In this document: piece by piece, positions 14,278-21,144 of the stretch
Layout of the letters: the number at the start of each line of letters is the position of its first letter
How positions within the stretch are numbered: the stretch's first letter is position 1
Origin: Chloroflexota bacterium
Lineage (GTDB): Bacteria > Chloroflexota > Dehalococcoidia > SM23-28-2 > RBG-16-64-32
DNA: 32,838 nucleotides
NCBI GenBank assembly: GCA_022564695.1
Contig: JADFKX010000004.1
Location: 1 to 32,838 of the forward strand
Direction of reading: 5' to 3'
Position numbers and translations under genes: made by a program
Notes under the pieces: model-generated
What the model was told of the DNA's origin: nothing
The model's input: the letters and a program-made list of their open reading frames with translations, nothing else
Databases searched by the model: none

Positions 14278-15303
14278 CTACTGTACCTTTATCGTACCTA
14301 TCATCTCGGCTGGGTGGAAGTCGCAGCGGAAGATGAAGGTGCCAGGCTCGTCGAAGCTGAACGTTATGCTGCCGGTGTCGCCGGCCTGAAACAGATCGGG
14401 GTCTGAGCAGGGCTCCTCTCCGCCTAACTCGCAGATGGCGTCGCCGAATTCGTTATCAGTGCCGGCGATGTGCATGTTGTGGATGGCGAGGCCGTCGTTG
14501 GTGAGGTCGATGGTGATCTCCTCGCCGGCCGCCACAGCGATGGCGGGTTCGGTCTCGCCATCGAACTCGAAGAAATTGTCGCCCAGGGACACCGCCAGGC
14601 TGCCCGGCGCGCCATCGGCAGCAGCGCCGTCGTCCGGCGAGGCCGCGGCTGCCGGTTCCTCTCCGCTCGCCTCGCCCTCGTCATTCTCAACGATGGAGAA
14701 GATCGTTCCGCCTGCGAGGACGGTGGCGGCCAATACGGTGATGGAGCCTATCTGCCAGCCGGGGACGCTGGGCCTGCTGGCTATGTACCAGGCTACGAAC
14801 ATTATCCCCAAGGCGATGCCTGCGGCCATGCCCGTTGCCACTTCGTTGGATACCTCCAGATAGATACGGGAGAGGCCGTATATCACCAGGAGGGCGAACG
14901 CCATTATACCCAAGGGTATCAGGAGGGGCAGGGCCAACCGTTCCGTGGCTTCCGTCGCCTCATCGGCAGGCCGCCCGGAGGCGGTTCTCAACGCCTCCAT
15001 GTCCAGCACCTGTAGGCTGTCCGCGACGATGAGGTCCTGGTGCTGGTTGATGATGCTCGACACGTTCGGCTCTCGCGTCTCGTACTCCACCAGGCTGTTG
15101 TCATCACTCCAGTGGGTCTCGATCACGAGCAGCACGTTACCTTCGGGGTTGATCGAGCGCGTCACGCGCATGTCCTGGAAGCCGGGTTGCTGCTCCAGGA
15201 AGCTCCTATGCTCATCCAGCGCCGCGAGGAGCCCCTGCGGGCGCGACGCTTCATCTGTCATGGTCGCCTGTATCTGGACGAGGACGGTTTGTATGTATTC
15301 CAT
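14278..15303 (-). CDS. ABM-like domain / three membrane helices / cupredoxin fusion protein
   Basis: A 341-residue protein with an unusual order of parts. Residues 1-105 look like a dimeric alpha-beta barrel of the antibiotic biosynthesis monooxygenase type (LEQQPGFQDMRV, ETHWSDDNSLVEYE), the fold also used by heme-degrading IsdG proteins. Three membrane helices follow (about 123-146, 155-174, 184-204), then an acidic Ala-rich linker and a cupredoxin domain (235-341). Copper ligands H275, C327, H330 and M334 are complete (AIHNM, FRCDFHPAEM), and an extra Cys pair, C291 and C299, may form a disulfide. With three helices the barrel should be inside and the copper domain outside. The copper domain is a paralog of the lipoprotein at 6898. 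A TACAAT at 15378-15373 (minus strand) may be its -10. Function is inferred as electron transfer or copper handling linked to the oxidase. Confidence 0.82.
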   Translation of the reverse strand: MEYIQTVLVQIQATMTDEASRPQGLLAALDEHRSFLEQQPGFQDMRVTRSINPEGNVLLVIETHWSDDNSLVEYETREPNVSSIINQHQDLIVADSLQVLDMEALRTASGRPADEATEATERLALPLLIPLGIMAFALLVIYGLSRIYLEVSNEVATGMAAGIALGIMFVAWYIASRPSVPGWQIGSITVLAATVLAGGTIFSIVENDEGEASGEEPAAAASPDDGAAADGAPGSLAVSLGDNFFEFDGETEPAIAVAAGEEITIDLTNDGLAIHNMHIAGTDNEFGDAICELGGEEPCSDPDLFQAGDTGSITFSFDEPGTFIFRCDFHPAEMIGTIKVQ

Positions 15304-15430
15304 GGTGTTTACCCTGTCTGTCTGAGTGAGTCGATTGTTAGCGCGGCCGGGTCCAGGTGGCCGCGGATTTCAATTGTAACGGGTTCACGAATCAGGAGCG
15401 AGTGTTGAGCGGGCAGGTGTCCGGCTGACC

Positions 15431-16426
15431 TTACTCTTCCAGTACCCGATCCAGGACGGTCTCCACTTCATCGAGGGAGATTATCCCCTCGAACTTGCCG
15501 ACGATCCGCCCCGGCGCATCGATGACGAACAGCCAGGGCTCCGTCTGTAGGCCCCACTCTGCCGTCGCCTCAACGGGTATGCGGTCGATGCCTTCGCGGA
15601 GCTCTTTGAGCTGGAACGGCTCGATGTGGATGAAGACGGCGTCGTCCGCGTACCTCTCGTACAGGGGGTCCATCACCGTGTCCATGAGCGGGCCGCAGGT
15701 GCGGCTCTCGCAGAAGGCGGGCGTGGCGAAGGCGACCAGTATTGGTTTGCCCGCGGCCAGCGCGTCCGCGACGGTGACCGCGTGCATGTGCGGGCGCGAT
15801 GGGAAGGAGGAGTCGATCTCCGTCACGTCGTCCACGTCGGCCAGCGTCAGCTGGCGGCTGGCGGGGGCGGGGTCGCCGATAGCCGGCTCGGCGGTCTCCT
15901 CGAGGACGTCGAAGCGGAACGGGATGGGATCCAGCTGGCGACCGTCCGCGAGAGTGACGTCTAGCTGCACGCCCCAGGCGCCTACGGTGTCGAAGCTGAC
16001 CTGGGTCACGTAGACGCCGTTGCTGCCCAGAAGGCGCTTCTCCTTGCCTGACGTCTCATCGATGAAGGACAGCTCTACTGGGACGAACCGGGCGTCCGCC
16101 TCAGAGGTCAGCACCGGCTCGTCGCCGGTCAGGTCGAAGAAGCGCAGGTGGATGTCAGCGTCGAGGACGGGGCTGTTCTCCTCGTCCAGCAGGCCGAGGC
16201 TGAAGCGGTTCTCGCCGACTGCGAGCGTGCGGTTTGTGATGACCGGAAAGACCTCGCCCTCTCCCAGGGTGATGACGTCGGGGAACTCTGGATCGGAGGG
16301 CGCTGACGAGCCACCGCAGGCGGCGGCCGATGCGGCCAGGATCGCCAGGACGGCCAGCACTGCGGCGAAGCGGCCCAGGCGCGGCCGTCCGGCGATTTGG
16401 TTCGCTGCCTTATCGCTCAAGGTCAT
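15431..16426 (-). CDS. Lipoprotein with YtkA/FixH-like and thioredoxin-like domains
   Basis: A 331-residue lipoprotein (lipobox AAAC, C37). Residues about 45-175 form a beta-rich domain ending with GVYVTQVSFDTVGAWGVQLDV, reminiscent of YtkA/FixH-type domains. Residues about 185-331 are thioredoxin-like: PILVAFATPAFCESRTCGPL, then FIHIEPF, TEPWLFVIDAPGRIVGKFEG. The Cys pair C239 and C244 is spaced C-x4-C, not the CxxC of thioredoxin or CxxxC of Sco copper chaperones. Redox or copper-delivery roles at the outer membrane face are possible but unproven. It starts six bases after the stop of the ABC permease gene, so it belongs to that operon. No sco gene is seen in the oxidase cluster, so it could take that place. 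Confidence 0.75.
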   Translation of the reverse strand: MTLSDKAANQIAGRPRLGRFAAVLAVLAILAASAAACGGSSAPSDPEFPDVITLGEGEVFPVITNRTLAVGENRFSLGLLDEENSPVLDADIHLRFFDLTGDEPVLTSEADARFVPVELSFIDETSGKEKRLLGSNGVYVTQVSFDTVGAWGVQLDVTLADGRQLDPIPFRFDVLEETAEPAIGDPAPASRQLTLADVDDVTEIDSSFPSRPHMHAVTVADALAAGKPILVAFATPAFCESRTCGPLMDTVMDPLYERYADDAVFIHIEPFQLKELREGIDRIPVEATAEWGLQTEPWLFVIDAPGRIVGKFEGIISLDEVETVLDRVLEE

Positions 16427-16432
16427 TCTCTC

Positions 16433-17215
16433 TCACCAGTGGTAGCCGGGGTGTCGTCGCAGACCCCAGGCGAACAGGGCGAACGCCAGCGCCGTCAGCA
16501 CGGCGAAATCGAGCGTCAGGCCGAAGTAGCCGGAGCCGTTGTCGTACACGGCGATGCGTAGCAGGTCTACGCCGTAGGATAGGGGATTCGCGGTGGCCAG
16601 CACCTTCAGCCAGGCCGGCAGGTCTTCCAGGGGGAAGAAGGCGCCGGAGAAGAACAACAGGGGGAACAAGACCAGGTTCATCACCAGGTGGAACCCCTGC
16701 ATTGTGCGGATGCGGGAGGCCACGACCTGAGCGAAGCCGTTGAGGAGGAGGGCGAGAAGGGCGATACCGATGGCGGCCAGGGCGATGCCGGGGATGACGC
16801 CGTGCTGCCACTCCAGGTCGATGGCGGGGATAGCGGCGGCCACGGCGAGCACGGCGAGCGCCTGGAGGCCGCCGATGCTGACGCCGGCGAGCGCCTTGCC
16901 CAGGAGGATCACCCTTGGTGAGTGGGGGGAAGCGAGCATGACGCGCATGAGGCCGGAATCGCGGTCCCGGTAGTAGGAGGCGGAGGAGAAGGTGGAGGAG
17001 AAGAGGACGGCCATAGCGATCATACCTGGGACGAGGAAGGTCGCGTAGTCGCCGTCGCGGACCAGGGTGGGGTCCAGCCCCTGGGAGACGCCGGTGCCCA
17101 GGATCGCCAGGAGCATCAGTGGGAGGAGGATGGTGGAGTAGAGCTGGGAGCGGGAGCGGAGGACGGCTCGCACGTCCCGCTGGAGGAGGGCGCCGCAGGC
17201 GGCGAGGGCGCTCAT
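16433..17215 (-). CDS. ABC-2 type transporter permease
   Basis: A 260-residue permease with six predicted membrane helices. Typical ABC-2 features are the N-terminal QRDVRAVLRSRSQLYSTILLP, SSASYYRDRDSGLMRVMLASP, and the C-terminal LFFSGAFFPLEDLPAWLKVL with NPLSYGVDLLR. This family forms exporters for drugs, polysaccharides, lipids or other compounds. The substrate cannot be read from sequence. Its start overlaps the stop of the ATPase gene by four bases (ATGA), so the two form one transporter and are translationally coupled. The lipoprotein gene follows after six bases. Confidence 0.92.
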   Translation of the reverse strand: MSALAACGALLQRDVRAVLRSRSQLYSTILLPLMLLAILGTGVSQGLDPTLVRDGDYATFLVPGMIAMAVLFSSTFSSASYYRDRDSGLMRVMLASPHSPRVILLGKALAGVSIGGLQALAVLAVAAAIPAIDLEWQHGVIPGIALAAIGIALLALLLNGFAQVVASRIRTMQGFHLVMNLVLFPLLFFSGAFFPLEDLPAWLKVLATANPLSYGVDLLRIAVYDNGSGYFGLTLDFAVLTALAFALFAWGLRRHPGYHW

Positions 17216-18186
17216 CCGTCGACTCCCTGATCGGACAGGGAGGCGCCGACGATGTCGAAGTAGGCGTCCTCCAGGGTGGACTCCCGGATGCGAATGGCGC
17301 GTATAGCGTCGCCGGCGATCTGAAACAGGCGGGGGACGAAGGCGGAGGCGGCGTCGACGGTGACGTGGAGGGTGGGGTGGGCCCAGGTGAGTTTGCCGAC
17401 GCCCTCCCAGGCGGCGATCTCATCCGTCAGGGTGGGAGGGAGGTCCGGCCACTCTACCCACACGGCGTCGCGCTTGAGCCCGGCCTTGAGCTCGGCGGGC
17501 GTGCCCTGCGCGGCCAGGCGGCCGCGGTGGATGAAGGCGACCTGCCGGCAGTGCTTATCGGCCTCATGGACGTTGTTGGTGGCGAGGATGATGGTGGCGC
17601 CGGTCTGGTTCGCCTCGTGGAGGCGGGCCCAGAGGGCGGCCTCGGCGTCGGGGTCGAGGCCGGTGGTGGGCTCGTCGAGGAGGATGAGCTGGGGCGAGGG
17701 CAGGAGGACGCGGGCCAGCTCCAGGCGGCGCTTCATGCCGCCGGAGAGGGTGGAGACGAGCGAATCGGCGCGGTCCGCCAGGCCGACGCTCCCCAACGTC
17801 TGCGCGATGGTTGTGCGGAGGGTGTGGCCGGCCAGGCCGTAGAGGCGGCCGTGGAGCCACAGCGTCTCCCGTAGGGTCATGAGGGGGTCCAGGCTGGTCT
17901 CCTGAAACAGGAGGCCGATGCGGGCGCGGATCGCCGCCGAGGGCGGCTGGCCCAGGACGCGCACTTCGCCGGCGGAGGGCTGTCGCAGGCCGACCAGGAG
18001 GGAGAGGAGGGTGGACTTGCCGGAACCGTTGGGCCCAAGGAGGCCGAATACGGCGCCGGAGGGGACATCCAGAGTCAGGCCGTCCAGAGCGGGGCGCTGC
18101 TCCCCGCCGGGCATGGCGTAGGTGAAGGAGAGGTCTTGCACCTGGGCGGCGAGATCGGTCGCGGGTGGGGCGGCGGTCGTGGTCAT
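17212..18186 (-). CDS. ABC transporter ATP-binding protein (ABC-2 exporter)
   Basis: A 324-residue ATPase, counted from ATG 18186. Walker A GPNGSGKST is at 51-59, the signature LSGGM at 147-151, Walker B LILLDEP at 167-173, then TTGLDP. The sequence after about 230 is the C-terminal extension of DrrA-type ATPases. It powers the ABC-2 permease encoded next. The frame stays open to 18324, but the extra 46 residues have no family match and cover the upstream promoter region, so the internal ATG is preferred. On the minus strand TATCAT (18204-18199) lies 12 bases before ATG, suggesting a very short leader; no ribosome binding site is seen. Confidence 0.9.
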   Translation of the reverse strand: MTTTAAPPATDLAAQVQDLSFTYAMPGGEQRPALDGLTLDVPSGAVFGLLGPNGSGKSTLLSLLVGLRQPSAGEVRVLGQPPSAAIRARIGLLFQETSLDPLMTLRETLWLHGRLYGLAGHTLRTTIAQTLGSVGLADRADSLVSTLSGGMKRRLELARVLLPSPQLILLDEPTTGLDPDAEAALWARLHEANQTGATIILATNNVHEADKHCRQVAFIHRGRLAAQGTPAELKAGLKRDAVWVEWPDLPPTLTDEIAAWEGVGKLTWAHPTLHVTVDAASAFVPRLFQIAGDAIRAIRIRESTLEDAYFDIVGASLSDQGVDG

Positions 18187-18338
18187 ATCTGCACAGCCAT
18201 GATAGCGCGGGCTGGGTGCAGGGGGAACGGCGGCGCGTTGACCGCGTGCGGTGGGCCAACGGATAATGGCTGCGGATTGACGGGTTGAGGGGGCGGTGGT
18301 AGCGTGTTGGTGTACGGAATACACTAAGTCTAATCGTC
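18187..18338. promoter_or_regulatory. Divergent promoter region of the ABC exporter operon and nadE
   Basis: The minus strand has TATCAT (18204-18199) close to the ABC start. The plus strand has TTGACG (18277-18282), followed after 17 bases by the poor -10 TAGCGT. Neither start has a recognisable ribosome binding site, in line with other probably leaderless genes in the window. Confidence 0.3.
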
Positions 18339-20057
18339 ATGCGTAATCTTCGAGTCGGGCTGGCCCAGATCAACACCACCGTTGGCGACCTGGAGGGTAA
18401 CGTCGCCAGGGTGCTGCGGTACGTGGAGCGCGCCCGCGAGCTGGGGGTGGACATCGTCTCTTTCCCGGAGCTCACGGTGACAGGCTACCCGCCGGAGGAC
18501 ATGCTGCTGCGCCCCTCGTTTCTGAAGGACAATCGGGAGGCGCTGGGGGCGGTGGTGAAGGGCTGCGGCGGCATCACCGCCGTGGTCGGCTTCGTGGACG
18601 TGGACGGCGACGACATCTACAACGCGGCGGCGGTTATCCACGACGGCCGCCTGGCCGATGTCTATCGCAAGCAGAGGCTGCCCAACTACGGCGTGTTCGA
18701 CGAGCTGCGCTACTTCCGCCCCGGCGAGGGCTGTCCGGCGTACACGGTGGCGGGCGTGCGTGTGGGCCTGAACGTGTGCGAGGACATCTGGTACCCGGGG
18801 GACCCTACGCAGGCGCAGGCGCTGGCGGGCGCGCAGGTCATCGTCAACATCAACGGCTCGCCCTACCACGCGGGCAAGGGGGAGTTCCGCCGTCAGATGC
18901 TGGCCGCTCGCGCCGTCGACTACGGCGTGTTCGTCTGCTACACGAACCAGGTGGGCGGCCAGGACGAGCTTGTGTTCGATGGCGGCTCCATGGTGCTTAG
19001 CCCCAAGGGCGAATTGGTGGCCCAGGCGGCGATGTTCGAGGAGGAGCTGCTGGTCTGTGACCTCGAGTGCGACGGGGCGAAGCGAGCGGCTCAGGGCGCG
19101 CAGGTGCGACACGTCGCGCTCAGCGACGGGCCGTTCGTCGCCGATAAGCCCGCGCTGGAACCCCGGTTGGCGCCGCCGCTGGAGGGGGAGGCGGAGGTGT
19201 ACGCGGCGCTGGTCAGCGGCACGCGCGACTACGTGCGAAAGACCGGCTTCGGCAAGGTCGTCGTCGCGCTGTCCGGCGGGATCGACTCCAGCCTGGTGGT
19301 GACGGTAGCAGTGGACGCCATCGGGCGGGAGAACGTGGTGGGGGTGAGTCTGCCCTCCCGGTACTCCTCCGAGGGGAGCATGAAGGACGCGCAGGAGCTG
19401 GCGGAGAGGTTGGGGATCGAGCTGATCGTCATCCCCATCGAGCCGGCGCACGCGGCCTACCTGGAGATGCTTGAGCGGGCGTTCGCCCAGACGGGCGGGC
19501 GTCTGCCCGCGGGGACGGAGCCGGGCGTGGCGGAGGAGAACATCCAGTCGCGCATCCGCGGCAACATCGTCATGGCGCTGTCGAACAAGTTTGGCTGGCT
19601 GACGCTGACGACGGGGAACAAGAGCGAGTTCGCCACCGGCTACGCGACGCTGTACGGGGACATGGCCGGCGGGTTCGCCGTGATCAAGGACGTGCCGAAG
19701 ACGCTGGTGTACCGGCTGGCGCGCCATCGCAACACCTGGCGGGACGGGCCGGTCATCTCGGAGAGTGTGATGGAGAAGCCGCCCTCAGCGGAGCTGAAGC
19801 CGGGGCAGATAGACCAGGACACGCTGCCGCCCTACGATGAGCTGGATCCGGTGCTGGAGGCGTACGTGGAGGAGGACAAGAGCATAGAGGAGATCGTGGC
19901 GATGGGCTACGACCGCGACCTGGTGGTGCGGGTGATCCAGATGGTGAACCGGAACGAGTACAAGCGCAGGCAGGCGCCGCCGGGGGTGAAGATAACGCCT
20001 CGCGCCTTCGGGCGTGACCGTCGTCTGCCGATAGCGAATCGATATAAGGGGTTTTAG
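18339..20057 (+). CDS. nadE: Glutamine-dependent NAD+ synthetase
   Basis: A 572-residue two-domain enzyme making NAD+ from deamido-NAD+, ATP and glutamine. The N-terminal nitrilase-type glutaminase domain (1-250) has the triad E44 in SFPELTVTGYPPEDML, K111 in YRKQRLPNYGVFDE and C147 in NVCEDIW. The C-terminal ammonia-dependent synthetase domain (about 285-572) has the P-loop LSGGIDSSLV (311-320) and TGNKSE. Its length matches the bacterial fused form. It does not need external ammonia because both domains are intact. ATG 18339 lacks a ribosome binding site, but the protein start fits the family. The HAD gene begins one base after its stop. Confidence 0.96.
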   Translation: MRNLRVGLAQINTTVGDLEGNVARVLRYVERARELGVDIVSFPELTVTGYPPEDMLLRPSFLKDNREALGAVVKGCGGITAVVGFVDVDGDDIYNAAAVIHDGRLADVYRKQRLPNYGVFDELRYFRPGEGCPAYTVAGVRVGLNVCEDIWYPGDPTQAQALAGAQVIVNINGSPYHAGKGEFRRQMLAARAVDYGVFVCYTNQVGGQDELVFDGGSMVLSPKGELVAQAAMFEEELLVCDLECDGAKRAAQGAQVRHVALSDGPFVADKPALEPRLAPPLEGEAEVYAALVSGTRDYVRKTGFGKVVVALSGGIDSSLVVTVAVDAIGRENVVGVSLPSRYSSEGSMKDAQELAERLGIELIVIPIEPAHAAYLEMLERAFAQTGGRLPAGTEPGVAEENIQSRIRGNIVMALSNKFGWLTLTTGNKSEFATGYATLYGDMAGGFAVIKDVPKTLVYRLARHRNTWRDGPVISESVMEKPPSAELKPGQIDQDTLPPYDELDPVLEAYVEEDKSIEEIVAMGYDRDLVVRVIQMVNRNEYKRRQAPPGVKITPRAFGRDRRLPIANRYKGF

Positions 20058-20058
20058 T

Positions 20059-20685
20059 ATGCAACAAGACGGAAGGGTGCGGGCCATCTTCTTCGACTTC
20101 GGGCAGGTGATCGCGCGATTGGACAGGGGTGTGCTGGCGAAATTCGAGGCGCGACACGGGCTGCCGAAGGGCAGCTTCATGAAGGCGTTGTACACGATCC
20201 CGGAGTGGAAGGCGGTGGAGATTGGAGAGGGCACGGAGGAGACCTGGGTAGTGGCGGCGAGCCGGAAACTGGACGAGCTGGCCGGGCGCCACCTCCCGGA
20301 CATCTGGGGGGAGCGAGAGACGATGTGGCGGACGCTGGACGAGGACGTGGTAGGGCTGATCCGGCGGCTGGGGAACCGCTACGACGTGGGTATAATCTCC
20401 AACGCGACGCCGCGGCTGGAGGGGGAGCTACGCGACTACCACAAGATCGACGGCCTGTTCAAAGTGATCGTGAACTCGGCGCTGGTGGGCATTGCGAAGC
20501 CGGACGCGCGCATATACCACCTGGCGGCGGAGCGAATGGGGGTGGAGGCATCAGCCTGCGTACACATCGATGACCTGGCGCACAACGTGGAGGGGGCGCG
20601 TGAGGCAGGCTTCCAGGCCATCCACCACGAGGGCGACTTCGCTGCGCTGGAGCGGGAGCTGCGGTCGATGGGCGTACAGTGGTAG
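20059..20685 (+). CDS. HAD superfamily hydrolase
   Basis: A 208-residue HAD enzyme. Motif I FFDFGQVI holds nucleophile D13, but the usual second Asp is Gly, as in the DFGxV subgroup with YihX-like phosphatases. Motif II GIISNATP, a motif III Lys in GIAKPDARIY and motif IV HIDDLAHNVEGAREAGF (D171, D172) are present, and a helical cap lies between residues 20 and 90. The substrate is unknown; proteins of this shape dephosphorylate small phosphorylated metabolites. It begins one base after the nadE stop, with AAGGGG upstream inside nadE, so it is co-expressed and may serve nucleotide or NAD metabolism, which is inference. Confidence 0.88.
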   Translation: MQQDGRVRAIFFDFGQVIARLDRGVLAKFEARHGLPKGSFMKALYTIPEWKAVEIGEGTEETWVVAASRKLDELAGRHLPDIWGERETMWRTLDEDVVGLIRRLGNRYDVGIISNATPRLEGELRDYHKIDGLFKVIVNSALVGIAKPDARIYHLAAERMGVEASACVHIDDLAHNVEGAREAGFQAIHHEGDFAALERELRSMGVQW

Positions 20686-20731
20686 CGGCCCGTCGCGGGG
20701 CGCTAGGTCACCGGCGTGGCTGAATGCAGGA

Positions 20732-20773
20732 CGGACCGGCAGGCGCTCGATAGAGCGTCCGCTTCATCGTCCG
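20732..20773. terminator. Hairpin in the convergent gap after the HAD gene
   Basis: GGCGCTC (20742-20748) and GAGCGTC (20753-20759) form a seven-pair stem (one G-U) with a GATA loop. CGGAC (20732-20736) and GTCCG (20769-20773) can extend it. It sits between convergent genes and could end transcripts from both sides, but no T-run follows. Confidence 0.35.
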
Positions 20774-20787
20774 GCGGGAGCTAAGGC

Positions 20788-21003
20788 TTAGCTCCCCAGC
20801 TTTTCGCGCACGCGTCCGATGTTGTAGAAGAGGACGCTCTGGAGGACCACGGAGACGCCGACCAGCACAAACCAGACGAAGGACGGCAGTTCCGAGAGCC
20901 CGGCCAGGAAGACCATGAAGGCCAAGAGGAACACTTCGAGGCCCACAATATCCAGGCGCAGGCGGACGGGACGTGAGGAGCGCCAGCGTGAAACTGTAAC
21001 CAT
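20788..21003 (-). CDS. Small two-helix membrane protein, function unknown
   Basis: A 71-residue protein with a basic N-terminus (1-17, many Arg) and two hydrophobic stretches (about 18-37 and 41-60), ending YNIGRVREKLG. The Arg-rich start and Arg/Lys at the end suggest both termini are inside. ATG 21003 has AGG six bases upstream. It matches no family I know. A long alternative frame overlaps it, but only this frame gives a sensible membrane topology. It is divergent from tldD and convergent with the HAD gene. Confidence 0.55.
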   Translation of the reverse strand: MVTVSRWRSSRPVRLRLDIVGLEVFLLAFMVFLAGLSELPSFVWFVLVGVSVVLQSVLFYNIGRVREKLGS

Positions 21004-21050
21004 CTCAACCTAATTAACCGTCTAGGGCGGGTATTGTTACAGGTTCAAGG

Positions 21051-21080
21051 TGGACACTGAGCTGGCGTGCTGGCTACAAT
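21051..21080 (+). promoter_or_regulatory. Sigma-70-type promoter for tldD-tldE
   Basis: TGGACA (21051-21056) and TACAAT (21075-21080) are 18 bases apart, one mismatch each from consensus. Transcription should start near 21087, which rules out the earlier in-frame starts and supports GTG 21145. Confidence 0.6.
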
Positions 21081-21144
21081 TCTCATGATTCGCCTGAGAC
21101 GGCGGATGTTATCAACCCCATCGATAGCTATCGGAGGGATATAC

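Noticed and set aside
18187-18324. 46-residue N-terminal extension of the ABC ATPase
   Set aside because: It has no similarity to ABC proteins and covers the promoter region. ATG 18186 starts at the family-typical place.
18330-19727. 465-codon minus-strand frame opposite nadE
   Set aside because: Its His/Arg/Val-rich composition is typical of the strand opposite a GC-rich gene, and nadE is certain.
21067-21144. Earlier in-frame starts of tldD
   Set aside because: They lie before or at the predicted transcription start, and the strong ribosome binding site is before GTG 21145.
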